From Natrinema salinisoli (GTDB lineage: Archaea; Halobacteriota; Halobacteria; Halobacteriales; Natrialbaceae): a stretch of 64,000 nucleotides of DNA. Where the stretch lies: positions 806,001-870,000 of the forward strand of contig NZ_CP084469.1 of the NCBI RefSeq assembly GCF_020405205.1. The letters run 5' to 3'. Shown piece by piece: positions 43,901 to 52,179 of this stretch (the stretch's first letter is position 1; each line of letters opens with the position of its first letter). The position numbers and the translations under genes were made by a program. The notes beneath the pieces were generated by a model, which did not search any database, was not told the DNA's origin, and worked only from the letters and a program-made list of their open reading frames with translations.

Positions 43901-44125
43901 CTTTCGGTTCGAGACGAGGGGATCGGGATCGACCCGGATAACTACGATCGCGTGTTCACGGTCTTCGACCGGCTACACAGCCGCGAGGAATACGACGGAA
44001 CCGGGATCGGACTCGCCCTCTGCCAGCGCATCGTCGAACGTCACGGCGGCGAGATCTGGGTCGACTCCGAGCCCGGCGAGGGCTCGACGTTTTCGTTTAC
44101 CCTCCCCGCGGCAGGGACTCGGTGA
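40994..44125 (+). CDS. Multi-PAS sensor histidine kinase
   Basis: A 1043-residue soluble kinase with six PAS domains: about 22-140 (DDGIYQLDVDGNF), 150-275 (ANIGVFVLDDEF), 285-400 (EEYAIFRLDTDG), 415-520 (DAFYAVDDEFRF), 530-680 (NILVGLLDTDG) and 690-810 (PVAVFVAEADGR). The kinase core follows: H-box FAYAASHDLQEPLRMV (about 825-840), N-box LLSNALTY, G1 DEGIGI and G2 GTGIGLAL. No membrane span is present, so the signal is probably internal (redox, light or small ligand). No response regulator gene is adjacent, so the partner is elsewhere. It belongs to the haloarchaeal PAS-kinase type that often ends in this LQEPLR core. Confidence 0.87.
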   Translation: MSTRSSANGEAFWEEADAGVALQRYRTLVDTLDDGIYQLDVDGNFVAVNDELVELIGYSRNELLGEHVTSVVHEDDVPPIEREIATDIETGDGIDPFHLVLRTADGNSVPCELRISTLVEGDEFQGTLGVVRDRTERTRQLRTLESAQASYESITDVLDAANIGVFVLDDEFQIEWIDETIEEYFGLDRASVIGRDKRDVLEQDIRETVADSESFSETVLATYDDNNDTERFECQVLTGEDDDRDERWLEHYSKPIESGEYAGGRVEFYSDITDKKRSEGALRVRTEAFHSLVDAVEEYAIFRLDTDGHVVSWNEGARQIKGYDRDEILGEHFSTFYTAADRSDGVPERNLEAALENGSVEDEGWRRRKDGTEFWANVTITPIRDDDGTHRGFLKVTRDMTDRWERKRELETELERILGRISDAFYAVDDEFRFTHVNDRAAELLQHTEAELLGKSLWEMFPDLVEFDEVWDAFHTALETQEPTSYELYYDTLDFWVEANLYPSETGISVYFRDVTERRERERELERTERRFEAIFEDPNILVGLLDTDGTVLDVNGTAMEYVDADLQAVIGEPFWETPWWEENADEGSDVVRDGEAATSSQSVGQPSGDDAAGIRSAVREWVDRAADGEYVDFEADLTRPDGRQYTLEGVFRPVTNDDGEVVSIVVSDRDITERKQREQALQESRNQLRTLIDLLPVAVFVAEADGRIVKWNEAAEEIWGGEIAESRSVAEYERYDGWWADTGERVEPEEWALARALRGEEVTDPDVIEIEGFDGERRTVLNHGMPVRDANGEVSRAVVTLTDITERTEYQRKLEESNERLEQFAYAASHDLQEPLRMVTSYLRLLENRYGDAFDEDGEEFLAYAVDGAERMREMIDGLLEYSRVETRGDPFEPTDLNAILEDVLENLQIQIEESDAEITTEDLPDVSGDGNQLRQVLQNLLSNALTYSGDDPPRVHVGAERRGDEWVLSVRDEGIGIDPDNYDRVFTVFDRLHSREEYDGTGIGLALCQRIVERHGGEIWVDSEPGEGSTFSFTLPAAGTR

Positions 44126-44244
44126 CCGGCCATCCCGTCGTTCTCGCGAATCCGGTATCGGATCCGAAGACGTAACTCTCGCGGCACGCCATCGATGGCT
44201 ATGGGAGACGACGGCAGTGACCGATTCGCGGAGGCCGATCGATC

Positions 44245-44511
44245 GTGACCGACGGTCGTCTTTCGGGTATTCAATCGAGACTTCCGGCCGGGCTTCGGGA
44301 CCGGCTCGAGCGGCTTCGCTGGTGGTACGCGCTTCGATTCGGCGGCGCTCCTCGGTGTGCGGAATGCGGTGACGAAGCCGCGTGGATCGCGGAGGCGGAG
44401 GACGAACCGCGCTGTTTCAAACACATTCCGGAGGCGGGAACTGATGCGATACGGGACGTCCAGCCGGAGGATTGTTTTACTGACTGGGACGAGACGGCCA
44501 CCGACGCCTGA
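44245..44511 (+). CDS. Small zinc-finger-like protein
   Basis: An 88-residue protein. A basic helical N-terminus (RLPAGLRDRLERLRWWYALRF) leads to PRCAECGDEAAWIAEAEDEPRCFKH, which is Cys-x2-Cys...Cys-x2-His, a likely single zinc site. The acidic tail ends WDETATDA. The start is a GTG that overlaps the stop (GTGA) of a 15-codon frame from 44201, suggesting translational coupling or a longer original N-terminus. Function unknown; the layout resembles small haloarchaeal CPxCG-like proteins. The gap 44512-44804 shows no gene. Confidence 0.55.
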   Translation: MTDGRLSGIQSRLPAGLRDRLERLRWWYALRFGGAPRCAECGDEAAWIAEAEDEPRCFKHIPEAGTDAIRDVQPEDCFTDWDETATDA

Positions 44512-44804
44512 CCGAGCTGGGGACCGGAGCCTTCCACTGGCCCGGTACGGCACACTCTCTGCGGAGAGAGCGGATCGATTGCCTCGATCGAGGGGGGATG
44601 GAGTGGATTATCTTCGGTGTTTCTCTTGGAAGCCGGAACGGAGAGCTGCCGGACTTACTAGACTCTCCGAACAATGTACCGGAACGAGCGTAAGTATCTC
44701 GAGAGAGAATGTGGCCGAGGTAAGGATTTCATACTCGGAATACTGTCTCTCCGTCTTTCGTAAGTCGCTCGGTAACAAAGTGGTCGAACTGCGCTGAGCT
44801 ACGT

Positions 44805-45776
44805 ATGGTAGGGACAGTAACCATCAGTATCGAAATCGAACTCGGATGGGGAATACACGACCGACAGCAGTACGACCATCTCAGCGACGACGGACGCGTA
44901 GAGCGACGATGCCTCTACCGACTTCTCGACGCGTGCGACGACTACGGGATACCGATATCGTTCGACATCGTCGGCCACCTGTTGCTCCACAGCTGCGAGG
45001 GAACCCATTCCGGTCCCTATCCCGATGGGTGGTTCGACGAAGACCCTGGGACAGATATGGAGAGCGATCCACTATTCTACGCACCCGATATCGCTGCGGA
45101 GATCATGCGACGTCGGACGGACCACGAAATCTGCACACACACGTTCTCTCATGCGGTGTGTGATACGATGCCGCCGGACGTTCAGAAACAAGAACTGGAG
45201 CACGCCCAACGTCTCCACGAAAGAGTCACGGGTAATCAAACCGAGTCACTCGTCCCACCGCGCCACGTTTGTCCGTCGCTTGACGCCCTGAACGACCATG
45301 GGATCGAGATCGTCCGAGTTCAGGACGACGAGCCAGCATCGAATCCGGTCCACCGGTTCCGGGAGCTACTGTTCGGGCCGCCGCTCGTTCGGTCGCCCGA
45401 GTTCAGCGATGGTCCCGTGGAAACATACTGTACACGACACCCGAACCTGACGGCACCCTCGTTACCGTCCGGGCGGTCTCCGCCCCACTCCGCGTTTCGC
45501 TGGGTGCCCATTCGCATGGGGCAGCGGCTGCACGAGCGCTACCTCCGGACCGCGACGGAACTCGCGGTCGAACGGGATTCCCATCTCCACCTCTGGTGTC
45601 ACCTCTTCGACCTCAACCGCGAGTACCAGTTGCCGCCGATCGAATCGTTCCTTGAAACGCTCGGCGAACTCGAACGGGAGGGAGCGATTGACGTCGAGAC
45701 GATGAAGGGACTGAACGAGCAGATCCGTTCGGAGACGACCTCCGAGCCGGAACCCGAAGAACAAATCTATGCCTGA
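44805..45776 (+). CDS. Polysaccharide-deacetylase-like protein
   Basis: A 323-residue protein with the NodB-like fold. The opening strand is VTISIEIELGWGI, in which the catalytic Asp pair of true deacetylases is replaced by Glu residues. The PISFDIVGHLLLH strand, the TDHEICTHTFSHAVC motif (about 105-119, with His-x3-His) and the later SHLHLWCHLFDLN motif follow. Metal-binding histidines remain, so it may still be an esterase on a surface glycan. It overlaps the next gene by 8 bases, so the two form an operon. Confidence 0.65.
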   Translation: MVGTVTISIEIELGWGIHDRQQYDHLSDDGRVERRCLYRLLDACDDYGIPISFDIVGHLLLHSCEGTHSGPYPDGWFDEDPGTDMESDPLFYAPDIAAEIMRRRTDHEICTHTFSHAVCDTMPPDVQKQELEHAQRLHERVTGNQTESLVPPRHVCPSLDALNDHGIEIVRVQDDEPASNPVHRFRELLFGPPLVRSPEFSDGPVETYCTRHPNLTAPSLPSGRSPPHSAFRWVPIRMGQRLHERYLRTATELAVERDSHLHLWCHLFDLNREYQLPPIESFLETLGELEREGAIDVETMKGLNEQIRSETTSEPEPEEQIYA

Positions 45777-46884
45777 ACAGATCGACCACGCATCCGGTTC
45801 GGCTGGAACCAACCAGTATCACGTTCGTCCGTTTGAGCCGGGCGATACGGAGGGCATTCTCGATCTCTTCGAGGCGGTCTGGGGTGAGCGCCGGTCCGAA
45901 CCGTGGTTCGAGTGGAAGTACCGTTCCAATCCGTACGTCGATCACGTTCCGGTTATGGTCGTGGTCGATGACCGCGACAATCTAGTCGGCGCGCGCCCGC
46001 TATTCGTCGTCCCGCTAGGGATCGCTGGAGAACGAGTGCTCGCACTCCAACCGGGCGATACGATGGTCCATCCCGATCACCGGAGACGAGGCCTGTTTAC
46101 GCGGATGACTGAGCGAACGATCGACCGGTATCGCGATCACGAGGCGGCGCTGTTTTTCAACTTCCCCAATTCGAAGTCGCGTCCGGGATACATGAAACTC
46201 GGCTGGCGCACGGTCGGTCCGGTGTCGACGTACTATCGCATCCAGCAGCCCAGCACGTGGCTCGAGACGAACGGATTGCTCGGACGAGCGATCGAACCCG
46301 TTGCGGACGCTGCGGCGGCCGTCGGAACGAGAATCGTCGATGCAACTGCACCGTCCGGGGGCGGCATTTCGATCCGTCGTCACGATACTATCCCAACGAC
46401 GTTGCTGGCGTCGCTGTACGAAGGGGCATCACCGTCGGGGATCCACGCCGTCCGTGATGACGACTACGTTCGATGGCGGTACGGGAATCCGCAGTGGTCG
46501 TACCGGACCTACGTTGCGCGGAAGGACAGTACCGCTATAGCAGCAGCCGTCGTCGCGATGCCCGACGACGGGGAGACGGTACGGATCACTGATCTGGTTC
46601 CCCCGAAACCCACGGATTCCGCACTGGCCGCGCTGTCCTCGGCAATCGTTACGGAGTACGCCCATGCCGATGCGATTCTGGCACCGCCGACGTTCGCGAC
46701 GTCGGTTCGCCGCCGGTTCGGGTTTCTGGACGATGCCCGGCCCCCGCTGTCGGCAATGACGACGCCCCGAACACTGGTCACACGTCCAGTCGTGACTGAG
46801 ACGACCGATTGGACGATTGCCGACACCGCACTGACCGAGGCGAGCAATTGGACGATAACGTTCACCGAACAGGATAACTATTGA
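45769..46884 (+). CDS. GNAT-type N-acetyltransferase-like protein
   Basis: A 371-residue protein. The N-terminal GNAT fold (about 18-150) shows VRPFEPGDTEGILDLFEAVW at its start and the acyl-CoA loop MVHPDHRRRGLFTRMTE (about 103-119). A second GNAT-like half covers about 200-330 with WRYGNPQWSYRTYVARKD. This double layout is common in archaeal and bacterial acyltransferases that modify surface sugars. It overlaps the deacetylase-like gene, which suggests a modify/unmodify pair on the same amino sugar. That link is inference. Codon use is similar to the flanking chromosome. Confidence 0.68.
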   Translation: MPEQIDHASGSAGTNQYHVRPFEPGDTEGILDLFEAVWGERRSEPWFEWKYRSNPYVDHVPVMVVVDDRDNLVGARPLFVVPLGIAGERVLALQPGDTMVHPDHRRRGLFTRMTERTIDRYRDHEAALFFNFPNSKSRPGYMKLGWRTVGPVSTYYRIQQPSTWLETNGLLGRAIEPVADAAAAVGTRIVDATAPSGGGISIRRHDTIPTTLLASLYEGASPSGIHAVRDDDYVRWRYGNPQWSYRTYVARKDSTAIAAAVVAMPDDGETVRITDLVPPKPTDSALAALSSAIVTEYAHADAILAPPTFATSVRRRFGFLDDARPPLSAMTTPRTLVTRPVVTETTDWTIADTALTEASNWTITFTEQDNY

Positions 46885-47083
46885 ATCGCCAATCTTTCTA
46901 CTAACTGGCAAGAGAAGTGCGCTGAATACAGAGCGTAGGCCTTGTTTAGACGCTCAAATCTTAGCAGTGTAGAGTCGATCGAACTCGTATCGTCATGTTA
47001 GTTGCTTAGGGTAAAGACCAAATCTACTAGGAAGTGAAGCGGACGGGTTCGTTGTGCACAGGAAGACCTCCTGCTTCACGGAG

Positions 47084-47889
47084 ATGGTTGTATCGCTCGC
47101 GGAAAAGCCGTCGTTGGCACGCCAGCTCCGGCTTCCCGTCCGGGAAAAGAAGGCTACGCTGACTGGGTAATTCTCGCTGTTCAGGGTTGAAAGAGTACCT
47201 CGGCCATCCGTGCCGGAAGCTGATAGACGTCCTCTGCGAGATGCCGGGAGTGACGGAATCACTCGAATTGACGCCTGAACCGGTCCCACACTCCCCGACC
47301 GTGTGTGCGCGAAAGCAGGCGATCCCGATGAAGAGGCGGCAAGCGATCTTCGATCAGTCTGTCGAACTGTTTGTTCTCGGTGATATGCAGGCGATCGACG
47401 CAATCGGTGTCGATCGCGTCCAGGCCAGCCAGCACTACGCAAAATAGACGGACTACACGTTCGAGGCAGTGAAGACGACGCTGCTCATTGATTGTGAAAC
47501 CAGTACTATTTTCGACATATATTTTTCGATGAAACAACCGCACGATACACAAGTTGGCTGGCAGGTATTAATGCGGAATCTCGACTATTTGGCCACTGTC
47601 GCTGCCGATAAGGGCTGCGACTGGTAAGAGCCTCGCACGAGGTTGCGTGCGGAAAGTATCACGCCGCTGATTCCGCAGCGAAATCCTGGAATACGGGGGT
47701 GGGCGAGAAATTTGCTTATCAAGTATTGTGCGTATAACCCTCGCTCGAACGCTGAGTCGGTGTTTTGGGCTCCGACGTAGATACGGCGATATGCTCTGGT
47801 CAAGAACCTGATTCGGGCGATCCCGTGAGTTCGTCATGAAATCCGCTGTCCGCAACATCGAACGCACCATCGAGGACTCACACCCGTGA
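47084..47889 (+). pseudogene. Heavily decayed IS5-type transposase
   Basis: A haloarchaeal IS5-family transposase can be read only by switching frames: MVVSLAEKP from 47084, frameshift at about 47146-47152, EGYADWVILAVQG, frameshift at about 47185, then LKEYLGHPCRKL with VCARKQAIPMKR and GDMQAIDAIGVDRVQASQHYAK. TAG follows at 47445-47447, then DYTFEAVKTTLLIDC with ADKGCDW, TAA at 47625-47627, frameshift near 47765, GLRRRYGDML, TGA at 47809-47811 and the true end IEDSHP with TGA 47887-47889. The DDE Asp residues are visible (AIDAIGVD, ADKGCDW). With three frameshifts and three stops it cannot be active. A GCCTTGTTTAGACGCTC at about 46939-46955 resembles the left terminus of such elements; the right terminus was not found. 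Confidence 0.85.
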
Positions 47890-47899
47890 AATAACGCGT

Positions 47900-48148
47900 T
47901 CATACAGGGTCACTCTGTTGCAGATACGTTTTCAATGAAAGCGCGTTTAGGATCAAGAGGGAAGTTACTGCAACCAGATAGACTACTATGATCGAGATCT
48001 CTGTAAAAGAATACTGGTTTATATAAATTATCTTAAACGACCTGGGGCTTTGATGCACTAAACTATGATACATAAAATGCATCCAAATAAGCAATAATAT
48101 ATCCAATAAAATTATATCTCTCCAGCTTGGATTTATTTCCACCATCAT
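47900..48148 (-). CDS. Small AT-rich membrane protein (doubtful)
   Basis: An 82-residue frame with two hydrophobic segments (about 10-30, DIILLDILLLIWMHFMYH, and 50-70, ISIIVVYLVAVTSLLILNAL). Base composition is far more AT-rich than the neighbours, typical of recently acquired haloarchaeal DNA next to insertion sequences. No family is recognised, and the frame could be a chance ORF in AT-rich DNA. The region 48149-48424 beyond it holds nothing recognisable. Confidence 0.35.
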   Translation of the reverse strand: MMVEINPSWRDIILLDILLLIWMHFMYHSLVHQSPRSFKIIYINQYSFTEISIIVVYLVAVTSLLILNALSLKTYLQQSDPV

Positions 48149-48424
48149 GATTCCATACGTGAAAATGTTTGATATAGCTATCCGTTCTATTAAACAAGAC
48201 CCAGAGCGTATGTTACGCAGAGTATCGGTATTTGTTTCCCTGGTTGTTCTCCTGTAGCACTCGCTCGGTAGACGTGTCGAGACATTCCTGGTATTCCATC
48301 AGCTGATGGTGATGCTCCCCGAATCGTACTAGAGATACAGGGCGTACAGTACGATACCGACAACCCGATCCTGAACTGATAGCTCTGAATGTAGCGGAAG
48401 TCACGGCAGCAAACGCTGACGCGC

Positions 48425-50248
48425 TCAGTTGACCGCTTTCGACAGTTCCGCCCCTGCTTTGAACTTCACGTCGTTCGATGCGTCGGCCGCTCCAGCGAGA
48501 TGAAGGACCGGTGCATCGAGCGCCGTCACGACCGACCACGCGGGAGCGTCGCCATCCCTGCCGGGACAGCCGCCAGTCTCGTGCCTGGCGACCCCTTCCC
48601 GAGACTGGACCCCCCAGCAGTATAACTCGCCGTCGTCCCTGCACACCTGGTGAGCACCCGAAGGGAGGGAGTCGTGGTTCGGGTCGTACTCGCGGGCGAG
48701 CGTGATGTTCGCGTAGGTCGTCCGGCCGGGCTTTTTCCGCCCCTCGACGCGCGACCGGAGATCGATCCCGCCGTCCTCGACGTCCGAGCGCGTCACGCCG
48801 GCGACGACGTTCGGGCCGTCGGCGACCAGTAGGGCTGCGGAGTTCTCGTAGAGTGCGCCGTCGTCGAGGTGCCACCCGCCCACGTAGAGCAGCTGGTCGT
48901 CGTGACGGATCCGACGCACGTGGAACAGCGCGGGCATCGGGCACGGACAGTCCGCCGGCGTCGTGACCACGGGAACGACGAACGTCTCGGACACGGCGGC
49001 CTCCCCGGAGGTGGTCTCCTCTCCCCAGGATTCGAGAATGTCACAACAGAGAGTCGGAGTGGTGCAGCATTGACTCGAGACGCGCACCAATGGTTCCGCG
49101 ACCTCGGCCGCTGGCGTCGCACCCGTGACGACGACACCGCCCGAGGTTCCGAATGCGGCGACGCCGCGGCGAATGTCCTTCTTGTCGATGCCACGAGACT
49201 GACTGAGGTCGATGTCGCCACCGAGTTCGAGTGTCGAAGTGAGGAGGTCACGGCACGCCAGATCACGGTGTATCGCGACGGCCCCGTCGCTTTCCCCACA
49301 GCTCTCGGCGTTTCGTTCGCCGGTGAAGTACTCGAGCACTCGCTCGGGCGTGAGTTCGTCCGCAAGCGCCGGGCCGTCGACCCGCACGCGGGCGTCGGGG
49401 AGGCTGACGACGGAGTGCTCGCCGATCGTCGGCTCCCCGTCGAGGTAGTCATAGAGGGATTCCATGCCGTCACTGATTCCGTCGCCGTCGCTATCGATGT
49501 CCCTGAAGATATCGTCGATATCGCCCTGGACGATGCGGCGGGCCTGCTGGAGGGACTTCCTCGCGCTGTCCCACTCGCCTGCGTCCACGGCGTCGCTCGC
49601 GTCCCGGGCGAGACCCTTGCGGCTGTCGGCGTTCTCCCGGACGCTCGTGCAGGTCTCCGAGGAACAGCCCTCGAGTTCTGCCCGGACCTCGGTGGTCGCG
49701 TTGATGAACGCGTCGAGTGACGCCTTCGCGTCGTCGGTCGACCGGTCGTCCACGTCCGCGATGCCGGCGTCGATGTAGATCAACAGTGCACGCTCGATGT
49801 CCAGAACAGTGGCGAGCGTCAGGATACCATCGTCGTCGGAATCCTCGTCGTGGGGATCGGGCACCCAGATCGAGCCTCCTGGTTTGTTCGAGCGCGAGGA
49901 GTTGTAGTCCTGTGCCTTCGTGGTCGTGCTGGTGCTCCAGCCGTCGATCTCGATGCGTCGCGAGTCGGCCCCCAGTGTCGGCGGAACGAACCGCACGTCG
50001 ACCGGACCGCTTCTATACGCCGTCACACGGTCGGTATCGCCGCCGGCGTAGAACCCGGCCGGCGAGGCAGTCCTGTTCGCTACTACCTCCTCACTGGCCC
50101 GGTTTCGCAGTCCATCGAGCGCAGTACAGCCGGCGAGGCTCCCGAGTACAACAGCGCCACCCGCTGCGAGGACCGTTCGGCGCTTTGCCAGAGGTGGACT
50201 ACCGGAATTATCCACCGATTCGACATTCTCGCGACGTTTCTTATACAT
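48425..50248 (-). CDS. Tat-exported lipoprotein of unknown function with a calcium-loop repeat
   Basis: A 607-residue surface protein. The N-terminus has KRRTVLAAGGAVVLGSLAGC, a twin-arginine signal ending in a lipobox with lipidated Cys41. Two DxDxDG-type segments (DPHDEDSDDDGI, about 131-142, and DIDSDGDGISDGMESLYDYL, about 257-276) look like thrombospondin-type-3/EF-hand calcium loops. Between them lies a helical part with a disulfide-like CSSETCTSV. The C-terminal half is Cys-rich (SSQCCTTPTLCCD, CPCPMP). No enzymatic motif is visible. It is bounded by insertion-sequence debris on both sides, so recent acquisition is possible. Confidence 0.6.
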   Translation of the reverse strand: MYKKRRENVESVDNSGSPPLAKRRTVLAAGGAVVLGSLAGCTALDGLRNRASEEVVANRTASPAGFYAGGDTDRVTAYRSGPVDVRFVPPTLGADSRRIEIDGWSTSTTTKAQDYNSSRSNKPGGSIWVPDPHDEDSDDDGILTLATVLDIERALLIYIDAGIADVDDRSTDDAKASLDAFINATTEVRAELEGCSSETCTSVRENADSRKGLARDASDAVDAGEWDSARKSLQQARRIVQGDIDDIFRDIDSDGDGISDGMESLYDYLDGEPTIGEHSVVSLPDARVRVDGPALADELTPERVLEYFTGERNAESCGESDGAVAIHRDLACRDLLTSTLELGGDIDLSQSRGIDKKDIRRGVAAFGTSGGVVVTGATPAAEVAEPLVRVSSQCCTTPTLCCDILESWGEETTSGEAAVSETFVVPVVTTPADCPCPMPALFHVRRIRHDDQLLYVGGWHLDDGALYENSAALLVADGPNVVAGVTRSDVEDGGIDLRSRVEGRKKPGRTTYANITLAREYDPNHDSLPSGAHQVCRDDGELYCWGVQSREGVARHETGGCPGRDGDAPAWSVVTALDAPVLHLAGAADASNDVKFKAGAELSKAVN

Positions 50249-50280
50249 TAACGAGATTATACGTCACGTATGTATATAGG

Positions 50281-50421
50281 TTAGTAGTATAATACTTCAT
50301 TCGACTTGAACGAATCTGGGATCTGTCGAAGGTCGTTATCCTCGGTCATGTACTCGACAACGTGATCTCGCGGAACACCGTCGGCGTACTCGTCCTCGAG
50401 GTCGTTCACCGTGTTGAGCGC
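50281..50421 (-). pseudogene. Unidentified coding remnant (winged-helix-like tail)
   Basis: Read on the minus strand, this short frame gives NTVNDLEDEYADGVPRDHVV, then EYMTEDNDLRQIPDS, and ends at TAA 50281-50283. An in-frame TGA at 50422-50424 cuts it from the upstream codons. The stretch LEDEYADGVPRDHV recalls the C-terminal winged helix of archaeal MCM, but the match is short. It lies between the lipoprotein gene and the TnpB element and is probably debris of a lost gene. Confidence 0.25.
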
Positions 50422-50539
50422 TCACTGAGCGAACTGAAGAGCAGCTTCCGGGACAGTCGGGCTACTCAGACGGTCGCATCACCGGGTGACCCTTGCTGCA
50501 GGTATTGTAGATTGGTCAGCTCACCGTGCTTCGGTTGAC

Positions 50540-50790
50540 CTCCTCCCACCCCTAAAGGGGTGGGATTCCCCGAAGGGGATATTCAGGTTGCGCGTTTCCT
50601 CGGCCCGCAAGTACGCTTTCGCGTGGGGCGTCAACGGTCGCCGTCCGGTTACGACCCCGGACGTGCGTTCCAGCGCGTACAGCCGGGTCAAAGCGGCCTT
50701 CCTCCCCGGTCACGCCGAGCGTCTGCCAAACAGACGGTGGAGTATTCGATCCACGAGGCCGCACGGTTCGCCTCAGCCGAACTGTTAGGC
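50540..50790 (-). ncRNA. Candidate omega-RNA overlapping the 3' end of tnpB
   Basis: In IS200/IS605 elements the guide RNA of TnpB is transcribed from the end of tnpB through the right terminus, so this segment is where it should be. The two stable hairpins at 50545-50579 would form its 3' scaffold and the flanking bases beyond about 50540 the guide. Placement rests on family knowledge plus the visible hairpins. Confidence 0.4.
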
Positions 50791-51831
50791 CGTGCATGGT
50801 TCTCCCTCCCGTTGACGGATGTTCTCGGCGGCGTTCAGGTCTGCGTGCCGTCCTCGACCACACTCGGGACACGCGAAGCGATCGCCGTCTCGTGTGCCCT
50901 CGGCACCGCAGGCCGAACAGCGTTGACTCGTCTTGAACGGGTCAACTTCTTTGACACGAATCCCGGCTTGCTCGACTTTGCAGATGATGAACTCCTGCAA
51001 CTGGTGGAAGTGCCACGAGTGGACGCCACGCCAGTCGCTCCCTTCTCTGATGCCATCCAAGTCCTCGATTTTCAGCACGGGATTCTCGAACTGTTGTGCC
51101 CAGTCGATGAGACGACGGGAGGCGTTGTGGTTGAGGTCACGAATCCGGCGCTTTTCTTTGTTACCCACACGGTTACGTGCGCGAAGCGCACTCGCTTGTT
51201 GAAGCGACTCGCGCAGGGAACGATATTTGCGCCGGACGTATTTCGCCTCACGACCGGATAGCAGCATTGACTCGCCGCTCTCGGCATCCGCCGCCAGCAG
51301 GTGATTATGGCCGATGTCCACCCCGATTGCCGTCTCGTCACCCGTCTCGCCGTCGTATTCGACGGTGAACGTACAGTACCAGTCGTCGCTACGGCGGTAC
51401 ACCTGCAACCGGGACTTGTCGGCCTCGCCGTCCACGAGTTGAGCAACGTCGTCGGCTATATTATCGTACACGTCAATAGGGGTATACCACCACCCCGAGA
51501 TACAGGGAAATCCGACGACGACCGACCCGCTCTCGGTTCGGTCAATCTCCCAGTTCTGGTTGTTGACCGCGAACGGCTGGCTGGCGTGGTATTCCACGAT
51601 ACCGTCTTTCTTGTAGTCGGACTTGGCTTCGCGGATGGCCTGATTCTGAATGGCCGAGTAGAGCGAGTTGTCGATGCTGGCCGTGGTCACGCTGATGCCA
51701 AACTCGTCGGCCTCCCACCCGTCGATGCAGAATTGCTTCGTATCACGGTACAGGTGGGTGGCGCGTTGCCACTCCTTGCGGCGCTCTCGGGATGGGTTGT
51801 GGAACGTCGTGGTGACGGCCGTCGTGACCAC
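50785..51831 (-). CDS. tnpB: RNA-guided nuclease TnpB (IS1341-type)
   Basis: A 348-residue intact TnpB, an RNA-guided DNA endonuclease that helps its element persist. The RuvC catalytic residues are Asp172 ([11 protein letters not shown]), Glu256 (LKIEDLDG) and Asp331 ([12 protein letters not shown]). The zinc ribbon has Cys305, Cys308, Cys321 and Cys324 (CSACG and CPECG). The start is GTG at 51829-51831 ([10 protein letters not shown]); no better in-frame ATG lies upstream. The gene is shorter than typical 370-420-residue members, but no domain is missing. No TnpA partner is present. Confidence 0.85.
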   Translation of the reverse strand: MVTTAVTTTFHNPSRERRKEWQRATHLYRDTKQFCIDGWEADEFGISVTTASIDNSLYSAIQNQAIREAKSDYKKDGIVEYHASQPFAVNNQNWEIDRTESGSVVVGFPCISGWWYTPIDVYDNIADDVAQLVDGEADKSRLQVYRRSDDWYCTFTVEYDGETGDETAIGVDIGHNHLLAADAESGESMLLSGREAKYVRRKYRSLRESLQQASALRARNRVGNKEKRRIRDLNHNASRRLIDWAQQFENPVLKIEDLDGIREGSDWRGVHSWHFHQLQEFIICKVEQAGIRVKEVDPFKTSQRCSACGAEGTRDGDRFACPECGRGRHADLNAAENIRQREGEPCTA

Positions 51832-51950
51832 GATTACAGTTGTAATGTATCTGTGTAGAACGTATTAAAACGTGGGAATATCTGGCCAGTCGTCGCCCGG
51901 GGTTTGGTTCCCAGTTGTCGACTTCATCCCTCCCCTGAAGGGGTGGGCTT

Positions 51951-52047
51951 TCGCCTTGCTACCGCTGTAATCGATGACGACGTCGGCATCGTCAGTGCAG
52001 CTGAGGCACTCACAGTACGGGCCGAATCCGTCGGTAGCAAAGCTCAA
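51951..52047 (-). pseudogene. Short N-terminal frame cut by the IS end
   Basis: A minus-strand ATG at 52045-52047 starts MSFATDGFGPYCECLSCTDD, acidic and Cys-rich, and runs straight into the hairpin end of the tnpB element. It may be the beginning of a gene disrupted by the insertion, or a chance frame. No family was recognised, and the other half was not found on the far side. Confidence 0.25.
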
Positions 52048-52179
52048 GCCTCGATACCTCTGTTAGAAGTCGATATCGCGGGATGTAGGTCATCGGCTCC
52101 AGTATCGGAACTGTTGTAATTGAGTCGCCCACTCCCTCGAGAGGGGGTTCTTACGCGGGCATATGAAGAATTTGATGAG

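Larger units (their letters stand above)
50535..51950 (-). mobile_element. IS200/IS605-type element of the IS1341 group (tnpB only)
   Basis: The element carries one tnpB and no tnpA. Its ends are marked by strong hairpins. On the right (3' of tnpB) two tandem palindromes occupy 50545-50564 and 50566-50579 (CCACCCC/GGGGTGG and ATTCCCC/GGGGAT). On the left one imperfect hairpin lies at 51928-51947 (CTCCCC/GGGGTGGG). Such subterminal hairpins are what TnpA recognises in this group, so it can move only with TnpA supplied from elsewhere. Exact ends are estimated from the hairpins. There is no target duplication, as expected for this mechanism. Confidence 0.75.

Noticed and set aside
51826-51843. 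CCACGATTACAGT, resembling the reverse complement of the 14-bp promoter element
   Set aside because: It lies inside the tnpB start region, differs by a base, and has no sugar gene near it. Chance resemblance.
44512-52179. A duplicated tRNA 3' end marking an att site for an integrative element
   Set aside because: I looked for a repeat of the tRNA-Met 3' part in the island and found none, so no attachment site is claimed.
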